Numbered from the stretch's first letter, positions 8,168-17,006 are shown. The stretch is DNA of 64,000 bases from JBFHRE01 sp041746105 (GCA_041746105.1 JBGTHP010000003.1:186001-250000), one strand, 5' to 3'. Notes: generated by a model not told the origin, from the sequence alone. Numbers and translations: made by a program.

Positions 8168-9198
8168 GGAGCCGGTCGCCCCATCCCGAACGGCTGTCGG
8201 CGGCGACGGTCGGCGTCGGCGTAGCGGCGGTGTTGGGAATCGCTTGGCTGGGGGCGGTATTGGGCCCGGCCGACCTCGGCGCGGGCGAGGTAGCCAGGGC
8301 GATCCTCGATCGTCTGCCCTGGGTGTCGCTCGATAGTGGGCTCAGCGCCCGCGAAACCGACATTCTGTTTCTGGTTCGGTTGCCCAGGGTGGTGCTCGGA
8401 CTACTCGTCGGCGCGGCGCTGGCGTTGTGCGGCGCCGCCTATCAAGGCGTGTTTCGGAACCCTTTGGCCGATCCCTATCTACTCGGAGTGGCGGCCGGAG
8501 CCGGTCTCGGCGCCACGCTGGCGGTTGTCGGGGGTGGCGGATCCACCGGGCTCGTCCCGGTGGCGGCATTTCTCGGGGGACTCGGGGCGGTCGTGTTGAC
8601 CTATTTCTTGGGCCGGATGGCGGGGTCGGCTTCGTCCACCACGCTGATACTCGCCGGGGTAGCAGTGGCATCGTTTCTGACCGCGGTCCAGACGTTTGTA
8701 CAGCAGCGAAACGACGAAACTCTGCGCCAGGTCTACTCGTGGATCCTGGGCCGGCTGTCGACCAACGGGTGGTCTGAGGTATCCGGAGTGCTTCCCTATA
8801 TCTTGGTGACGAGTGTTGTGATCCTCGCCAACCGGCGCGTTCTCGATGTGCTGGCAGTTGGAGACGCGGAAGCGGCGTCGCTCGGAGTCGACGTTGCCAG
8901 AGTCCGCATAATCGTTGTTCTTGCCGCGACGCTCGGAACGGCAGCAGCGGTTGCGGTGAGCGGTCTGATCGGGTTTGTCGGGATAATCGTTCCGCACGCG
9001 GTGCGATTGATGTTTGGTTTTGGCAATCGAATAGTGCTCCCGTTGGCCGCGCTGGGTGGCGCCGTGTTCCTGACGGCCGCAGACATCGTGGCCAGGACGG
9101 CTTTGTCACCGGCAGAACTGCCGATCGGCGTGGTGACCGCGTTCACCGGCGCGCCATTCTTCGCACTCGTCTTGAGGAACGCAAGGGTCGAATCATGA
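8164..9198 (+). CDS. btuC: FecCD-type ABC transporter permease (BtuC-like)
   Basis: The permease has about ten hydrophobic segments and FecCD landmarks such as RLPRVVLGLLVGAALALCGAAYQ, NPLADPYLLGVAAGAG and GLIGFVGIIVPHAVRLMFG. The GTG at 8164 overlaps the btuF stop (GTGA) and gives a protein of about 344 residues, close to the usual 330-350. A start further upstream would run into btuF. It forms the membrane channel for the corrinoid importer with the neighbouring BtuF and BtuD. Confidence 0.92.
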   Translation: MRSRSPHPERLSAATVGVGVAAVLGIAWLGAVLGPADLGAGEVARAILDRLPWVSLDSGLSARETDILFLVRLPRVVLGLLVGAALALCGAAYQGVFRNPLADPYLLGVAAGAGLGATLAVVGGGGSTGLVPVAAFLGGLGAVVLTYFLGRMAGSASSTTLILAGVAVASFLTAVQTFVQQRNDETLRQVYSWILGRLSTNGWSEVSGVLPYILVTSVVILANRRVLDVLAVGDAEAASLGVDVARVRIIVVLAATLGTAAAVAVSGLIGFVGIIVPHAVRLMFGFGNRIVLPLAALGGAVFLTAADIVARTALSPAELPIGVVTAFTGAPFFALVLRNARVES

Positions 9199-10010
9199 CC
9201 ATGCTCACCCTCAACGATGTGGGCGTAACCCAGGGCGGAGAGACGCTTGTGGAGTCGGTCGGCTTCAGCGTCGAACCCGGAGCGTGGGTGGGCATCATCG
9301 GACCCAACGGCGCCGGAAAAACCACAATCCTTCGAGCGATCGCGGGGCTGATAGAGAGCAGTGGTGACATCTCGGTCGATGGCAAACGAATCAGCCAACT
9401 CTCGATCAAAGAACGTGCGCAATGCTTGGCCATGGTGCCGCAACGCCCGGAGCTCCCGGCACAGATGCGCGTCATCGATTATGTGCTGCTTGCCCGCACA
9501 TCCCATCTTCGGTTCTGGGAGATGGAAGGTGCAGGCGATCTGGTCGCAGCGCAGCGGGCTCTCGCCAGTCTCGGATCGGACGGACTCGCGTCAAGGCGTC
9601 TCGGCTCACTTTCCGGAGGCGAGGTGCAGAGAGTGGTACTGGCGCGAGCGCTGGTCCAGGGCGGTCCGCTGTTACTGCTCGACGAACCCACCGCTTCCCT
9701 CGATGTTGGGCAAGCTCAAAATGTCATGGCCATGGTTGACACCATGAGACGAACCCGGGGTCTGACCGTCGTCAGCGCGATCCACGATCTGACACTTGCA
9801 GCCCAATTCTGCGACCGGCTGGTTCTGGTGGCCGGAGGTAGGGTCTCGGCCATGGGCGAGCCAAGAACCGTCCTGACAGAGTCGTCGATAAGAACTCACT
9901 ACGGCGCCAGGGTTCGCATTCTTCACGAAGAGAACGGTTCTCTGGTCATCATTCCGTTGCGAGAATTAGAGCATCTGCCGGGTGTCGGATTGGGAGGACT
10001 GAGCAATTGA
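9195..10010 (+). CDS. btuD: ABC transporter ATP-binding protein (BtuD-like)
   Basis: The 271-residue ATPase has Walker A GPNGAGKTT, the signature LSGGEVQR, Walker B LLLLDEPTASLD and the switch His in SAIHDLTLA. The layout matches FecE/BtuD importers. ATG overlaps the permease stop (ATGA). It energises the corrinoid importer. The C-terminus carries a regulatory-type extension (THYGARVRILHEENGSLVIIP) seen in this subfamily. Confidence 0.93.
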   Translation: MTMLTLNDVGVTQGGETLVESVGFSVEPGAWVGIIGPNGAGKTTILRAIAGLIESSGDISVDGKRISQLSIKERAQCLAMVPQRPELPAQMRVIDYVLLARTSHLRFWEMEGAGDLVAAQRALASLGSDGLASRRLGSLSGGEVQRVVLARALVQGGPLLLLDEPTASLDVGQAQNVMAMVDTMRRTRGLTVVSAIHDLTLAAQFCDRLVLVAGGRVSAMGEPRTVLTESSIRTHYGARVRILHEENGSLVIIPLRELEHLPGVGLGGLSN

Positions 10011-10576
10011 CCGAATCTGCCAAACCACCGTCAGACAAGCCGGCGGCCGGGACCACCAGGGCTTCTTCGTTGGTGATCGTCAACACCGGCGACGGCAAAG
10101 GGAAGTCGACTGCTGCTTTCGGCACGATGATCCGTGCGCTGGCGCGAGGATGGCGTGTGTGTGTGGTCCAGTTTCTGAAGTCGGGGGAGTGGAAGGTGGG
10201 AGAGGAAAAAATCGGCACGGACCTCGGCGCCGATTGGTTTGCGATCGGTGACGGGTTCACATGGGACTCGGCCGACATCGGAGAGTCAGAAGCCATCGCC
10301 AAACACGCCTGGGATTTCGCCGCAGATCGTCTCGCGTCCGGTGTGTACGACCTGTTGATCCTCGATGAGATCACTTACCCGATGAATTGGAACTGGATCG
10401 ACGCGGCCGAGGTGGTCGAGTCGATCAGAAATCGTCCGGACAAGGTCAACGTCATCTGCACCGGCCGGGATGCACCGGAACCGCTCATCGAGATAGCGGA
10501 CACCGTGACAGAAATGGTCAAGGTCAAGCATGCCTACGACCGCGGGATCATGGCGCGCCGCGGTCTCGACTACTGA
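10007..10576 (+). CDS. cobO: Cob(I)yrinic acid a,c-diamide adenosyltransferase (CobO/BtuR family)
   Basis: The 189-residue protein has the family P-loop GDGKGKS (28-34) followed by AAFGTMIRALARGW, then VVQFLKSGEW and LLILDEITYPMNW, with the conserved C-terminal VTEMVKVKHAYDRGI. It transfers the adenosyl group of ATP to the cobalt of corrinoids in the cytoplasm. The TTG start overlaps the btuD stop. Its place next to the uptake genes fits salvage, since imported corrinoids must be adenosylated before the nucleotide loop is built. Confidence 0.94.
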   Translation: MTESAKPPSDKPAAGTTRASSLVIVNTGDGKGKSTAAFGTMIRALARGWRVCVVQFLKSGEWKVGEEKIGTDLGADWFAIGDGFTWDSADIGESEAIAKHAWDFAADRLASGVYDLLILDEITYPMNWNWIDAAEVVESIRNRPDKVNVICTGRDAPEPLIEIADTVTEMVKVKHAYDRGIMARRGLDY

Positions 10577-11088
10577 TGCCGTTCACTCTTCTGATCGGTG
10601 GGGCTCGCAGTGGTAAGACCCGTTTGGCCGAACGGCTGGCACAAGCGGCCGGCGGAAGAGTGATCATGATTGCGACGGCAGAGGCTGGTGACGACGAGAT
10701 GGCGACTCGAATTCGGCGCCACCAGGAGGATCGGCCCGGCGAGTGGGGCCTCGTCGAAGAGTCGCTCGATCTGTGTGGAGCAATCTCGTCCGCTGCCGAC
10801 ACCGACACTCTCGTGATTGATTGTTTGACGCTGTGGGCGGCCAACCGATATGACGACCCCGATTTGGAGGACGATGCCGTGAGGGCTGCCGGAATACTGG
10901 CGGTCAGAGCGGGAACCGGGATCGTCATCACCAACGAGGTGGGAAGCGGCATTGTCCCCGACAACGTCATGGCCAGAAACTACCGCGACCGGTTGGGTCG
11001 CATCAATGGCGTCTTTGCGGCGAACGCTTCCGTCAGTTATCTGGTGGTTGCCGGCAAGGTGATCAAGCTCGAGACGATGGATGCTTGA
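10576..11088 (+). CDS. cobU: Adenosylcobinamide kinase / adenosylcobinamide-phosphate guanylyltransferase
   Basis: At 170 residues it is the normal CobU/CobP length. The P-loop is GGARSGKT (8-15), and His49 in RIRRHQEDRP corresponds to the guanylylated histidine. VIDCLTLW and the C-terminal VTNEVGSGIVPDN and YRDRLGRINGVFA are diagnostic. It makes GDP-cobinamide, the acceptor for the lower ligand. ATG 10576 shares one base with the cobO stop; upstream starts would lie deep inside cobO. cobT starts within its last eight bases. Confidence 0.95.
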   Translation: MPFTLLIGGARSGKTRLAERLAQAAGGRVIMIATAEAGDDEMATRIRRHQEDRPGEWGLVEESLDLCGAISSAADTDTLVIDCLTLWAANRYDDPDLEDDAVRAAGILAVRAGTGIVITNEVGSGIVPDNVMARNYRDRLGRINGVFAANASVSYLVVAGKVIKLETMDA

Positions 11089-12070
11089 CGTCCTCGATGC
11101 CCTCAAGGGTGCCCCCGGCCCGGACGTGATTGCACGGCAGGCTGTCGCGTTCCGCTCTGCCAACGTATTGCGGCCCAGCGGAGCGCTGGCGAGATTCGAC
11201 TACGTAGCGGCCTGGCTGGCCTCCTGGCAGCGATCGGATTGTCCCCGCGTCGATCGGCCATATCTGCTGCTGGCAGCAGGCGATCACGGTGTCACCGGTC
11301 GAGGAGTCAGCGCCTATCCCCAGGCTGTGACCAGGGCGATGGTCGATGCAATTCGCGCCGGCGTCGCCACCTCTGCCGTGATGGCCCAACTTCTTGGAGT
11401 CACCATCCGACTTGTGGACGTCGGGGTCGGGGAACCGACAGGCGATATCGTTGAGGTGCCTGCGATGGATGCATCGAGGTTTCGTCGGGCCTTCGATCGC
11501 GGGTGGGAAGAAGTGGACTCGATGGACACGGACCTTCTTCTCGTCGGCGAGATGGGAATCGGCAACACCACGGCGGCGTCGGCACTGTCATACGCTCTCT
11601 ACGGAGGCAACCCGGAAGACTGGGTCGGGCACGGCAGCGGAATCGATGCCGAGGCCCTGAAGATGAAGCGATCTGTGGTCGATTCAGCGGCTCAACGCGT
11701 GAGCGAAATCAAGGACCCCTTCGCACTGGCGGCCCAGCTTGGCGGAACCGAACTGGCCGCACTCGCCGGTGGTGTCGCAAAAGCGCGAGTTGAGGGACTT
11801 CCGGTTGTAATCGACGGTTTTGTCGCCACCGCCGCCGTCGCTCCCCTTGCCGTGGCCGTCGAAGGTTCACTGGACCACTGTTTTGCCGGCCACCTTTCTC
11901 CTGAGCCCGGCCACCGCCTGCTTGTCGAGAAACTGGGCTTGAAACCCCTTTTCGATATGGAGATGCGCCTGGGTGAAGGGAGTGGCGCCCTGGCGGCATT
12001 GCCTTTGATTCAGCTCGCGTGTGCCATGGTGAACGATGTTGCGACCTTCGAGGAATGGGGGCTGCGCTGA
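11081..12070 (+). CDS. cobT: Nicotinate-nucleotide--dimethylbenzimidazole phosphoribosyltransferase
   Basis: The 329-residue protein shows the CobT landmarks LAAGDHGVTGRGVSAYP, GEMGIGNTTAASAL, GHGSGIDAEALK and the C-terminal catalytic-Glu region RLGEGSGALAALPLI. It activates the lower-ligand base (DMB or another benzimidazole) to its alpha-ribotide phosphate for CobS. It is slightly shorter than the Salmonella enzyme (about 356 residues), mainly at the N-terminus. The start overlaps cobU by eight bases. No bluB or anaerobic DMB-synthesis gene is seen nearby, so the base source is not evident here. Confidence 0.94.
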   Translation: MLDVLDALKGAPGPDVIARQAVAFRSANVLRPSGALARFDYVAAWLASWQRSDCPRVDRPYLLLAAGDHGVTGRGVSAYPQAVTRAMVDAIRAGVATSAVMAQLLGVTIRLVDVGVGEPTGDIVEVPAMDASRFRRAFDRGWEEVDSMDTDLLLVGEMGIGNTTAASALSYALYGGNPEDWVGHGSGIDAEALKMKRSVVDSAAQRVSEIKDPFALAAQLGGTELAALAGGVAKARVEGLPVVIDGFVATAAVAPLAVAVEGSLDHCFAGHLSPEPGHRLLVEKLGLKPLFDMEMRLGEGSGALAALPLIQLACAMVNDVATFEEWGLR

Positions 12071-12789
12071 AGGGGCTCCGTTTTGCAGTGGCCTTCCTCA
12101 CGAGGATCCCGACGGGGTCGGTCCCGAGTCAAACAAACGACCTCGCGAAAGCCGTTCCATGGTTCCCGGTGGTGGGGAGCGCGGTAGGCGGGCTGATAGG
12201 TGTGGTGTATTGGGCTGCGTCCTCGGCTCTACCCGCTTTGACTGCTGCTGCGCTGGCGGTGGCCGCCGGTCTCCTACTGACAGGGGCCCTCCACGAGGAC
12301 GGACTGGCAGATCTGTTCGACGGGCTTGGAGCAGGCGGCGACAGGGCACGATCGTTGGAGGCCATGAACGACTCACGCCTCGGAACATACGGCGTGGCCG
12401 CGCTGGTGATGGGATTGATGCTGAGGGTGTCGTTGGTAGCGGGTCTGGAGATCGGCGAGGCGGTGCCGGCGCTCATCGGAGTTCACGCCATGAGCCGGGG
12501 AGTCGCCGTTTCTGCAATGGGCTTGAAAAGTGCCGGTCAGGGACTCGGTGACTCGTTCCTTTCGGTCGTCACACGAAACCAGATCGGGTCAGGGGTAGTC
12601 GCTGCCCTGGGAATTTCGTTCCTGGCATGGCGTGGGGTGGCGGCGCTGATCGGCCCGGCCGCTTTTGTGGCGGGGTGGCTGATCGTCGGAGCGGCGCATC
12701 GTCGTCTCGGGGGCATCACCGGCGACGTGCTCGGAGCATCCCAACAAGTCGCCGAACTCGCCGCGCTGTCGATTCTGGTCGCGTTGTGA
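12055..12789 (+). CDS. cobS: Adenosylcobinamide-GDP ribazoletransferase (cobalamin synthase)
   Basis: The polytopic membrane enzyme joins GDP-cobinamide with alpha-ribazole (phosphate). Diagnostic motifs are FLTRIPTG, the acidic motif HEDGLADLFDGLG and SRLGTYGVAAL, followed by several hydrophobic segments. I prefer ATG 12055 (MGAALKGLRFAVAFLTRIP), which gives 244 residues and overlaps the cobT end by 16 bases; a GTG at 12019 would only add unconserved residues. CobS is the membrane step of the B12 nucleotide-loop pathway. Confidence 0.93.
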   Translation: MGAALKGLRFAVAFLTRIPTGSVPSQTNDLAKAVPWFPVVGSAVGGLIGVVYWAASSALPALTAAALAVAAGLLLTGALHEDGLADLFDGLGAGGDRARSLEAMNDSRLGTYGVAALVMGLMLRVSLVAGLEIGEAVPALIGVHAMSRGVAVSAMGLKSAGQGLGDSFLSVVTRNQIGSGVVAALGISFLAWRGVAALIGPAAFVAGWLIVGAAHRRLGGITGDVLGASQQVAELAALSILVAL

Positions 12790-13304
12790 GCGTCGTCCTT
12801 TGGCTGATCCGGCACGGGGAAACGGACTGGAACCGCCAACGACGCCTGCAGGGTTGGTCGGATATCCCCTTGAATGCGACAGGGATGAGCCAGGCCCGCC
12901 AACTGGCAACGGAGCTGGGGGGGTCCGCGTTTGGGTCGGTGATCAGTTCCGATCTCGTGAGGGCAGTCGAGACCGCCCGGCTCTCCGGGTTGACCGCCCG
13001 ACTCGATCCCGCTTGGCGCGAGATGAACTTCGGCAGCCTGGAAGGGGCGTTCTGGCCGGCCCTCGACACACAAACCCAGGCTGCGATGGTTGGTTTCGAT
13101 TCTTTCGAGCCCCCAGGCGGAGAAACCGCTCAGGTTTTTCGGGACCGAGTATTGCGGGCGGCAGGTGAGTTACCGGACGGCGATCATGCAGTATTCACCC
13201 ATGGCGGCGTGGTCAGGTTGCTGCAGAGGATGTGCGGTGGAGAAGGATTCCCCTCGCATGGGCAAGTGATAAAGGTGGATTGGCGGGAACGGGTGATCCT
13301 TTAG
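12786..13304 (+). CDS. cobC: Histidine phosphatase family protein, probable alpha-ribazole phosphatase (CobC)
   Basis: The protein begins VSVVLWLIRHGETDWN, the phosphoglycerate-mutase-like RHG motif with catalytic His10. It also has the second-Arg region SSDLVRAVETARL, the acid EMNFGSLEG and the late FTHGGVVRLL. It is 172 residues long. GTG 12786 overlaps the cobS stop. The RHG family is broad, but the position at the end of the cob operon argues for removal of the 5' phosphate of alpha-ribazole or cobalamin phosphate. Confidence 0.87.
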   Translation: MSVVLWLIRHGETDWNRQRRLQGWSDIPLNATGMSQARQLATELGGSAFGSVISSDLVRAVETARLSGLTARLDPAWREMNFGSLEGAFWPALDTQTQAAMVGFDSFEPPGGETAQVFRDRVLRAAGELPDGDHAVFTHGGVVRLLQRMCGGEGFPSHGQVIKVDWRERVIL

Positions 13305-13374
13305 ACGAAAGACTCGGAACCGCGAGGAGGCCGTGGTTTGACTTGACCGTCCATTCGGGTAATCGTTGCTGTAT

Positions 13375-13482
13375 ATGGATCTCTTCGCAGGCATCGATCT
13401 GAGGCTTCTTGCGCCGCTTCTTGCCATCGCCGCGATGTGCCTCGGGGCAGTGGTAGCCGAAATCCGAGACCGCAGCCGGTAG
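13375..13482 (+). CDS. Possible 35-residue hydrophobic peptide
   Basis: A short frame in the 184-base gap after cobC encodes one hydrophobic helix (LRLLAPLLAIAAMCLGAVVAEI) ended by RDRSR. There is no clear Shine-Dalgarno sequence, and the frame stops seven bases before the acyl-CoA dehydrogenase start. It could be a small membrane peptide or chance. Confidence 0.25.
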   Translation: MDLFAGIDLRLLAPLLAIAAMCLGAVVAEIRDRSR

Positions 13483-13488
13483 CCCCAG

Positions 13489-14583
13489 GTGGATCTGCGG
13501 TTGCCGGGTCCATATCACCCTGATCGCGTCGCGTTCCGCGAGTTTGTCGAGGCGTACCCAGATCCGTCACCGGTTGACCTGGCGCAAGCCGGGTGGGTGG
13601 CTCCGGGCTGGCCGCCGCCGTGGGGTCGCGGGGCCTCATTTGAGGAAGAGATCGCGATCTCCCTGGAGATGGCGGAACTCGGGATCGACTCCAGGGCTCA
13701 CAATCCGATCGGAATCGGTTGGGCAGGTCCGACGATCCTGGCGGCGGGCACCCCGGAGCAGAAGAATCGTTTCCTCTGGCCGCTGCTCGAAGGCAGGGAG
13801 TTCTGGTGTCAGCTCTTTTCAGAACCTTCGAGCGGATCCGATCTGTCTTCGCTCAGTACGTCGGCGCGGCGTGATGGCGACACTTATCGAGTGTCCGGTC
13901 AGAAGACATGGAATACTTTTGCCGACATTGCCGATTGGGGGATCCTGCTTGCTCGAACCGGCGGTCCCGGTCACGAAGGTATCAGCTACTTCCTGTGTCC
14001 GCTCGATTTGCCGGGGATCACCGTCTTTCCGGTCCGGCAGATGACCGGCGATCTCGGATTCTGTGATGTCTATTTCGATGACGTCGAAATCGCGGCTGAT
14101 CTCAGGCTCGGTGCGGAGAACGACGGCTGGAGTCTCGCCCTCTTCACGTTGTCCAATGAGCGCTTCTCGCTCTCGCGCGGTGGAGTGCTGTGGGGCCAAG
14201 GGCCCCGGACTTCCGACCTCATTCACTTGGTTTCTTCAGAATCCGATCCAGGCTTGGTCGACCGCGTCGTGGGGCTGATGATGGAGGCCGAGGTCATGAG
14301 GATGCTGGCGCTCCGCGCCGGGGTCGATCGCGATCAAGGGCGCCATCCCGCTACCGCCATGGCGATCAGGAAGCACCTCGCGGACAGGCACGGGCAGGAG
14401 GTCATGAACCTCGCTCAAGATCTTCGTGGTTCTCGTTCGCTCGTCACGAGTGAGCGACGGCCAGGTCGAGATGAGTGGGACTGGGGGTTTGTCTATTCGC
14501 GGGCGCTGACCATCGGCGGTGGAACGACAGAGGTCCTGGCCGACATCATTGCAGAACAAATCCTTGGTCTGCCCCGCTCCTGA
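13489..14583 (+). CDS. Acyl-CoA dehydrogenase family protein
   Basis: The 364-residue flavoprotein has the central domain motifs WCQLFSEPSSGSDLSSL and YRVSGQKTWNTFA, the middle-domain FFDDVEI-like YFDDVEIAADLRLG, and the C-terminal GGGTTEVLADIIAEQILGLPR. It probably oxidises an acyl-CoA (alpha,beta-dehydrogenation) using FAD. The catalytic-base position is not obvious by eye, and the protein is a little short for the family (380-400). The GTG at 13489 is the only plausible start. No beta-oxidation partners are adjacent, so the substrate is unknown. Confidence 0.88.
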   Translation: MDLRLPGPYHPDRVAFREFVEAYPDPSPVDLAQAGWVAPGWPPPWGRGASFEEEIAISLEMAELGIDSRAHNPIGIGWAGPTILAAGTPEQKNRFLWPLLEGREFWCQLFSEPSSGSDLSSLSTSARRDGDTYRVSGQKTWNTFADIADWGILLARTGGPGHEGISYFLCPLDLPGITVFPVRQMTGDLGFCDVYFDDVEIAADLRLGAENDGWSLALFTLSNERFSLSRGGVLWGQGPRTSDLIHLVSSESDPGLVDRVVGLMMEAEVMRMLALRAGVDRDQGRHPATAMAIRKHLADRHGQEVMNLAQDLRGSRSLVTSERRPGRDEWDWGFVYSRALTIGGGTTEVLADIIAEQILGLPRS

Positions 14584-14592
14584 AACCGGCCA

Positions 14593-15483
14593 TCAGTCAA
14601 CCGCTTTTCGATACAGCCGAATCGACAGGGGAGCAAACACCGCCAGGATCCCAACGACCCAGATCAAGGCCAGAACCACCTGGCCGCCAACGGTAGGAGC
14701 CGCGGCCAGGGCCTGAGGAGTCACGGTGGCGCCTCCGAGCCCGTAGCTCACCTCGGCCAAGGCCTCGCGACCCAGTGTCAGGCCCCTTACTGCGTTTGCG
14801 ACGACCGTGATGGGTTGGTTGTCAGCAAATGCCCTCAACCAATCGGGCATGGTCGCCGTCGGCGTGAATACCGACGAGGCGAACACCAGGGGAAACAACG
14901 GTAAAAAGCTGGCGATTTGCGCGGTTTCTGGATCCTTGACCAACAGACCCATCGAGGCCATGACCCAGGAGAAGGCAAACGCAAAGGTCAGTGCCAGGCC
15001 AAATCCTGCGAGCAGCCCGAACCAGTTCGTCCCTGGCCGAAACCCGATGATGGTGCCGACCACCAACATCAGGCCGATCACGAATGCGTTTCTGAGTAGA
15101 TCGGCGATCGTGCGCCCGGCGAGGACCGCAGAACGCGCCATCGGCAGAGAACGAAATCGATCGATCACGCCGGATTTGAGATCGTCGGTCAGCCCGATCG
15201 CAGTCTGGCTCGCACCAAACGTTGCAACCTGGATGAGAAGGCCAGGAAGCAGCCAATTGATATACGTGGCATTCGCGACCGGCGGCAGGGCCAATCCGAT
15301 CGAGCCACCGAACACGTAGTTGAACAGGAGAAGGAACATCACCGGTTGGATCGTCGCAAATACGAGAAGTTGGGGAAGCCTTGTGTTCTTTTTCACGTTG
15401 CGCCTGACCAGGATCGATGCATCCTTGGCGGCCTGGGCGAGGCCAACTCTTGCGCGGGGGATGGTTGTGCCGACAGCAGTCAT
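14593..15483 (-). CDS. ABC-2 type transporter permease (DrrB-like)
   Basis: The 296-residue protein has about six hydrophobic segments and the ABC-2 patterns QPVMFLLLFNYVFGG, GLTDDLKSGVIDRFRSLPMARSAVLAGRTIADLLRN and ASSVFTPTATMPDWLRAFADNQPIT, which match daunorubicin-resistance permeases. The start overlaps the ATPase stop by four bases, so the two are co-transcribed. It probably exports a hydrophobic compound or lipid; a MarR regulator divergent from the pair suggests induction by a small molecule. Confidence 0.92.
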   Translation of the reverse strand: MTAVGTTIPRARVGLAQAAKDASILVRRNVKKNTRLPQLLVFATIQPVMFLLLFNYVFGGSIGLALPPVANATYINWLLPGLLIQVATFGASQTAIGLTDDLKSGVIDRFRSLPMARSAVLAGRTIADLLRNAFVIGLMLVVGTIIGFRPGTNWFGLLAGFGLALTFAFAFSWVMASMGLLVKDPETAQIASFLPLFPLVFASSVFTPTATMPDWLRAFADNQPITVVANAVRGLTLGREALAEVSYGLGGATVTPQALAAAPTVGGQVVLALIWVVGILAVFAPLSIRLYRKAVD

Positions 15484-16477
15484 GCCGAGGTCCTTTCCGG
15501 CCGCTTGCGGCGCCCGTTCGTGGGGGCAGGTTCTGATTCGGCCGAATGGCCGGTCAAGGCCATGAAGACGTCGTCGAGAGTGGGTTTGCGAATAGCGATG
15601 TCGTCGGCGACCACTTCGATCGAGTCGAGTACGCGCACCACTTCGGTGAGGGTCTGGACGCCACGGATCGCAGGGATTGTGAGTTCGTTTCGCTGAGCGT
15701 CGTAAGAAGGGTCGTCGCCGGCGATCGACCTTAGGGCGGAGACGACTCGATCCCTGTCGCCGGCCGAGACCTTGGTTGCCACGACCGCGCCTCCGAGGCG
15801 ATCCTTGAGTTGATCCCCGGTTCCCTCGGAGATCAATACTCCGCGGTCGATCACGGCGATTCTCTGGGCAAGGCGATCGGCTTCTTCGAGGTATTGCGTC
15901 GTGAGCAGGATGGTTGTACCGCCTTCGACGAGGTCTTCAATCAATTCCCACATGTCGACTCGGCTCCTGGGATCGATGCCGGTGGTCGGCTCGTCGTGGA
16001 ACAGCACTTGGGGCCGGCCGACCATGGACGCGGCCAGATCGAGGCGTCGGCGCATGCCACCCGAATATGTACGGACCTGTCGATCGGCCGCATCTGTCAG
16101 ATTTATCCGCTCCAGGAGTTCGTCCGTTCGTTTGCGGGTTTCTTGTTTCGAGAGGTTGTAGAGACGCGCCACCATCTCGACGTTCTCCCGACCCGTCAGG
16201 TGACCGTCGACGGCTGCAAACTGCCCTGCGAGACCGATCCTGGTTCGGGCGGTGACCGGGTCGGCCACGACATCCACGCCCGCCACGACGGCTCGTCCGG
16301 AATCGGGGATGAGCAGGGTGGTGAGGACACGAATCAGCGTTGTTTTACCTGCGCCGTTCGGTCCGAGGAGTCCATAGATTATGCCTTGCTCGAATTCGAG
16401 ACTGATGTTGTCGAGTGCCTTGACGTGTTCCCAAAGGTCTTGCTCACCGACTCGACCGTGACAATTGGATTTGACAT
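15480..16477 (-). pseudogene. DrrA-like ABC transporter ATP-binding protein, interrupted by a 1-base frameshift
   Basis: The natural start is ATG at 16477 with a GAGGAAA ribosome-binding site. It gives MSNPIVTVESVSKTFG and then, in the next frame, EHVKALDNISLEFEQG followed by Walker A GLLGPNGAGKTT, the signature YSGGMRRRLDLA, Walker B VLFHDEPTTGID, and a DrrA-type C-terminal domain. The two frames are joined only if one G is restored in the GGG run (CCC on the plus strand at 16430-16432). As read, translation from 16477 stops after about 32 codons. The only long start in the second frame (GTG 16286) would lack Walker A. Either the gene is inactivated or the base is a homopolymer sequencing error. 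Confidence 0.88.
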
Positions 16478-16545
16478 GACTTTCCTCACCTAACGAATTG
16501 GATTTTCACCGGCAGAGGTTCGTCGCCCGGCTGAAACACCCAAGA

Positions 16546-16582
16546 TAGTTGGCCATCCAAACTATTGGTAACCCAAACCAAT
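16546..16582. promoter_or_regulatory. Candidate MarR operator between the exporter and marR
   Basis: A perfect inverted repeat ATTGGT-N7-ACCAAT lies at 16564-16582, and an imperfect one (AGTTGG-N4-CCAAACT) starts about 18 bases earlier. MarR dimers bind palindromes of about this size. The position, in the divergent region 17 bases before the marR start and upstream of the ABC genes, fits an operator for both. Confidence 0.55.
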
Positions 16583-16598
16583 CGCATAGAGTGTCGTT

Positions 16599-17006
16599 AT
16601 GCCCCAACAGACCAGAGCCGATCTCGTCGACCTGATGCATCGGGTAGGAGATCGAATGCGGCGTCGGCTGTTCGAGGTCATCGCAGATCACGGACTCAAC
16701 CCGCCCATGTACTACATGCTTCGGCAAGCTCAGGACACCGCGTCGATGCGTGAGGTCGCCGACCGAATGTGCCTCGATGCCTCGACGGTCACCGGGATCG
16801 CCGACAGGCTCGAAGCACGGTCGCTCGTCGAGCGCCGCCAATCCGATGATGACCGGCGGGTGAAAGAACTAACTCTCACCCCGATGGGCGAGTCGGTCTG
16901 CCGTCAGATCGAACAGCGTCTTTCTCTAGAGCCGATCTTTCCGGAGTTGAGCGATGGGGACGTCTCCGACCTCGTCAGGATCCTGGGGCGATTGGCGACC
17001 GAGTGA
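16599..17006 (+). CDS. MarR family transcriptional regulator
   Basis: The 135-residue winged-helix protein has MYYMLRQAQDTASMREVADRMCLDASTVTGIADRLEARSLVERR (helix-turn-helix) and the wing signature DDDRRVKELTLTPMG. It is divergent from the DrrAB-like exporter with palindromes between them, so it probably represses the exporter and itself until a ligand binds. The coding end is nearly abutted by the convergent LysM gene. Confidence 0.92.
   Translation: MPQQTRADLVDLMHRVGDRMRRRLFEVIADHGLNPPMYYMLRQAQDTASMREVADRMCLDASTVTGIADRLEARSLVERRQSDDDRRVKELTLTPMGESVCRQIEQRLSLEPIFPELSDGDVSDLVRILGRLATE

Noticed and set aside
15480..16286. DrrA-like ATPase starting at GTG 16286
   Set aside because: This start omits Walker A, which is encoded just upstream in the same frame; the true start is ATG 16477 in another frame.
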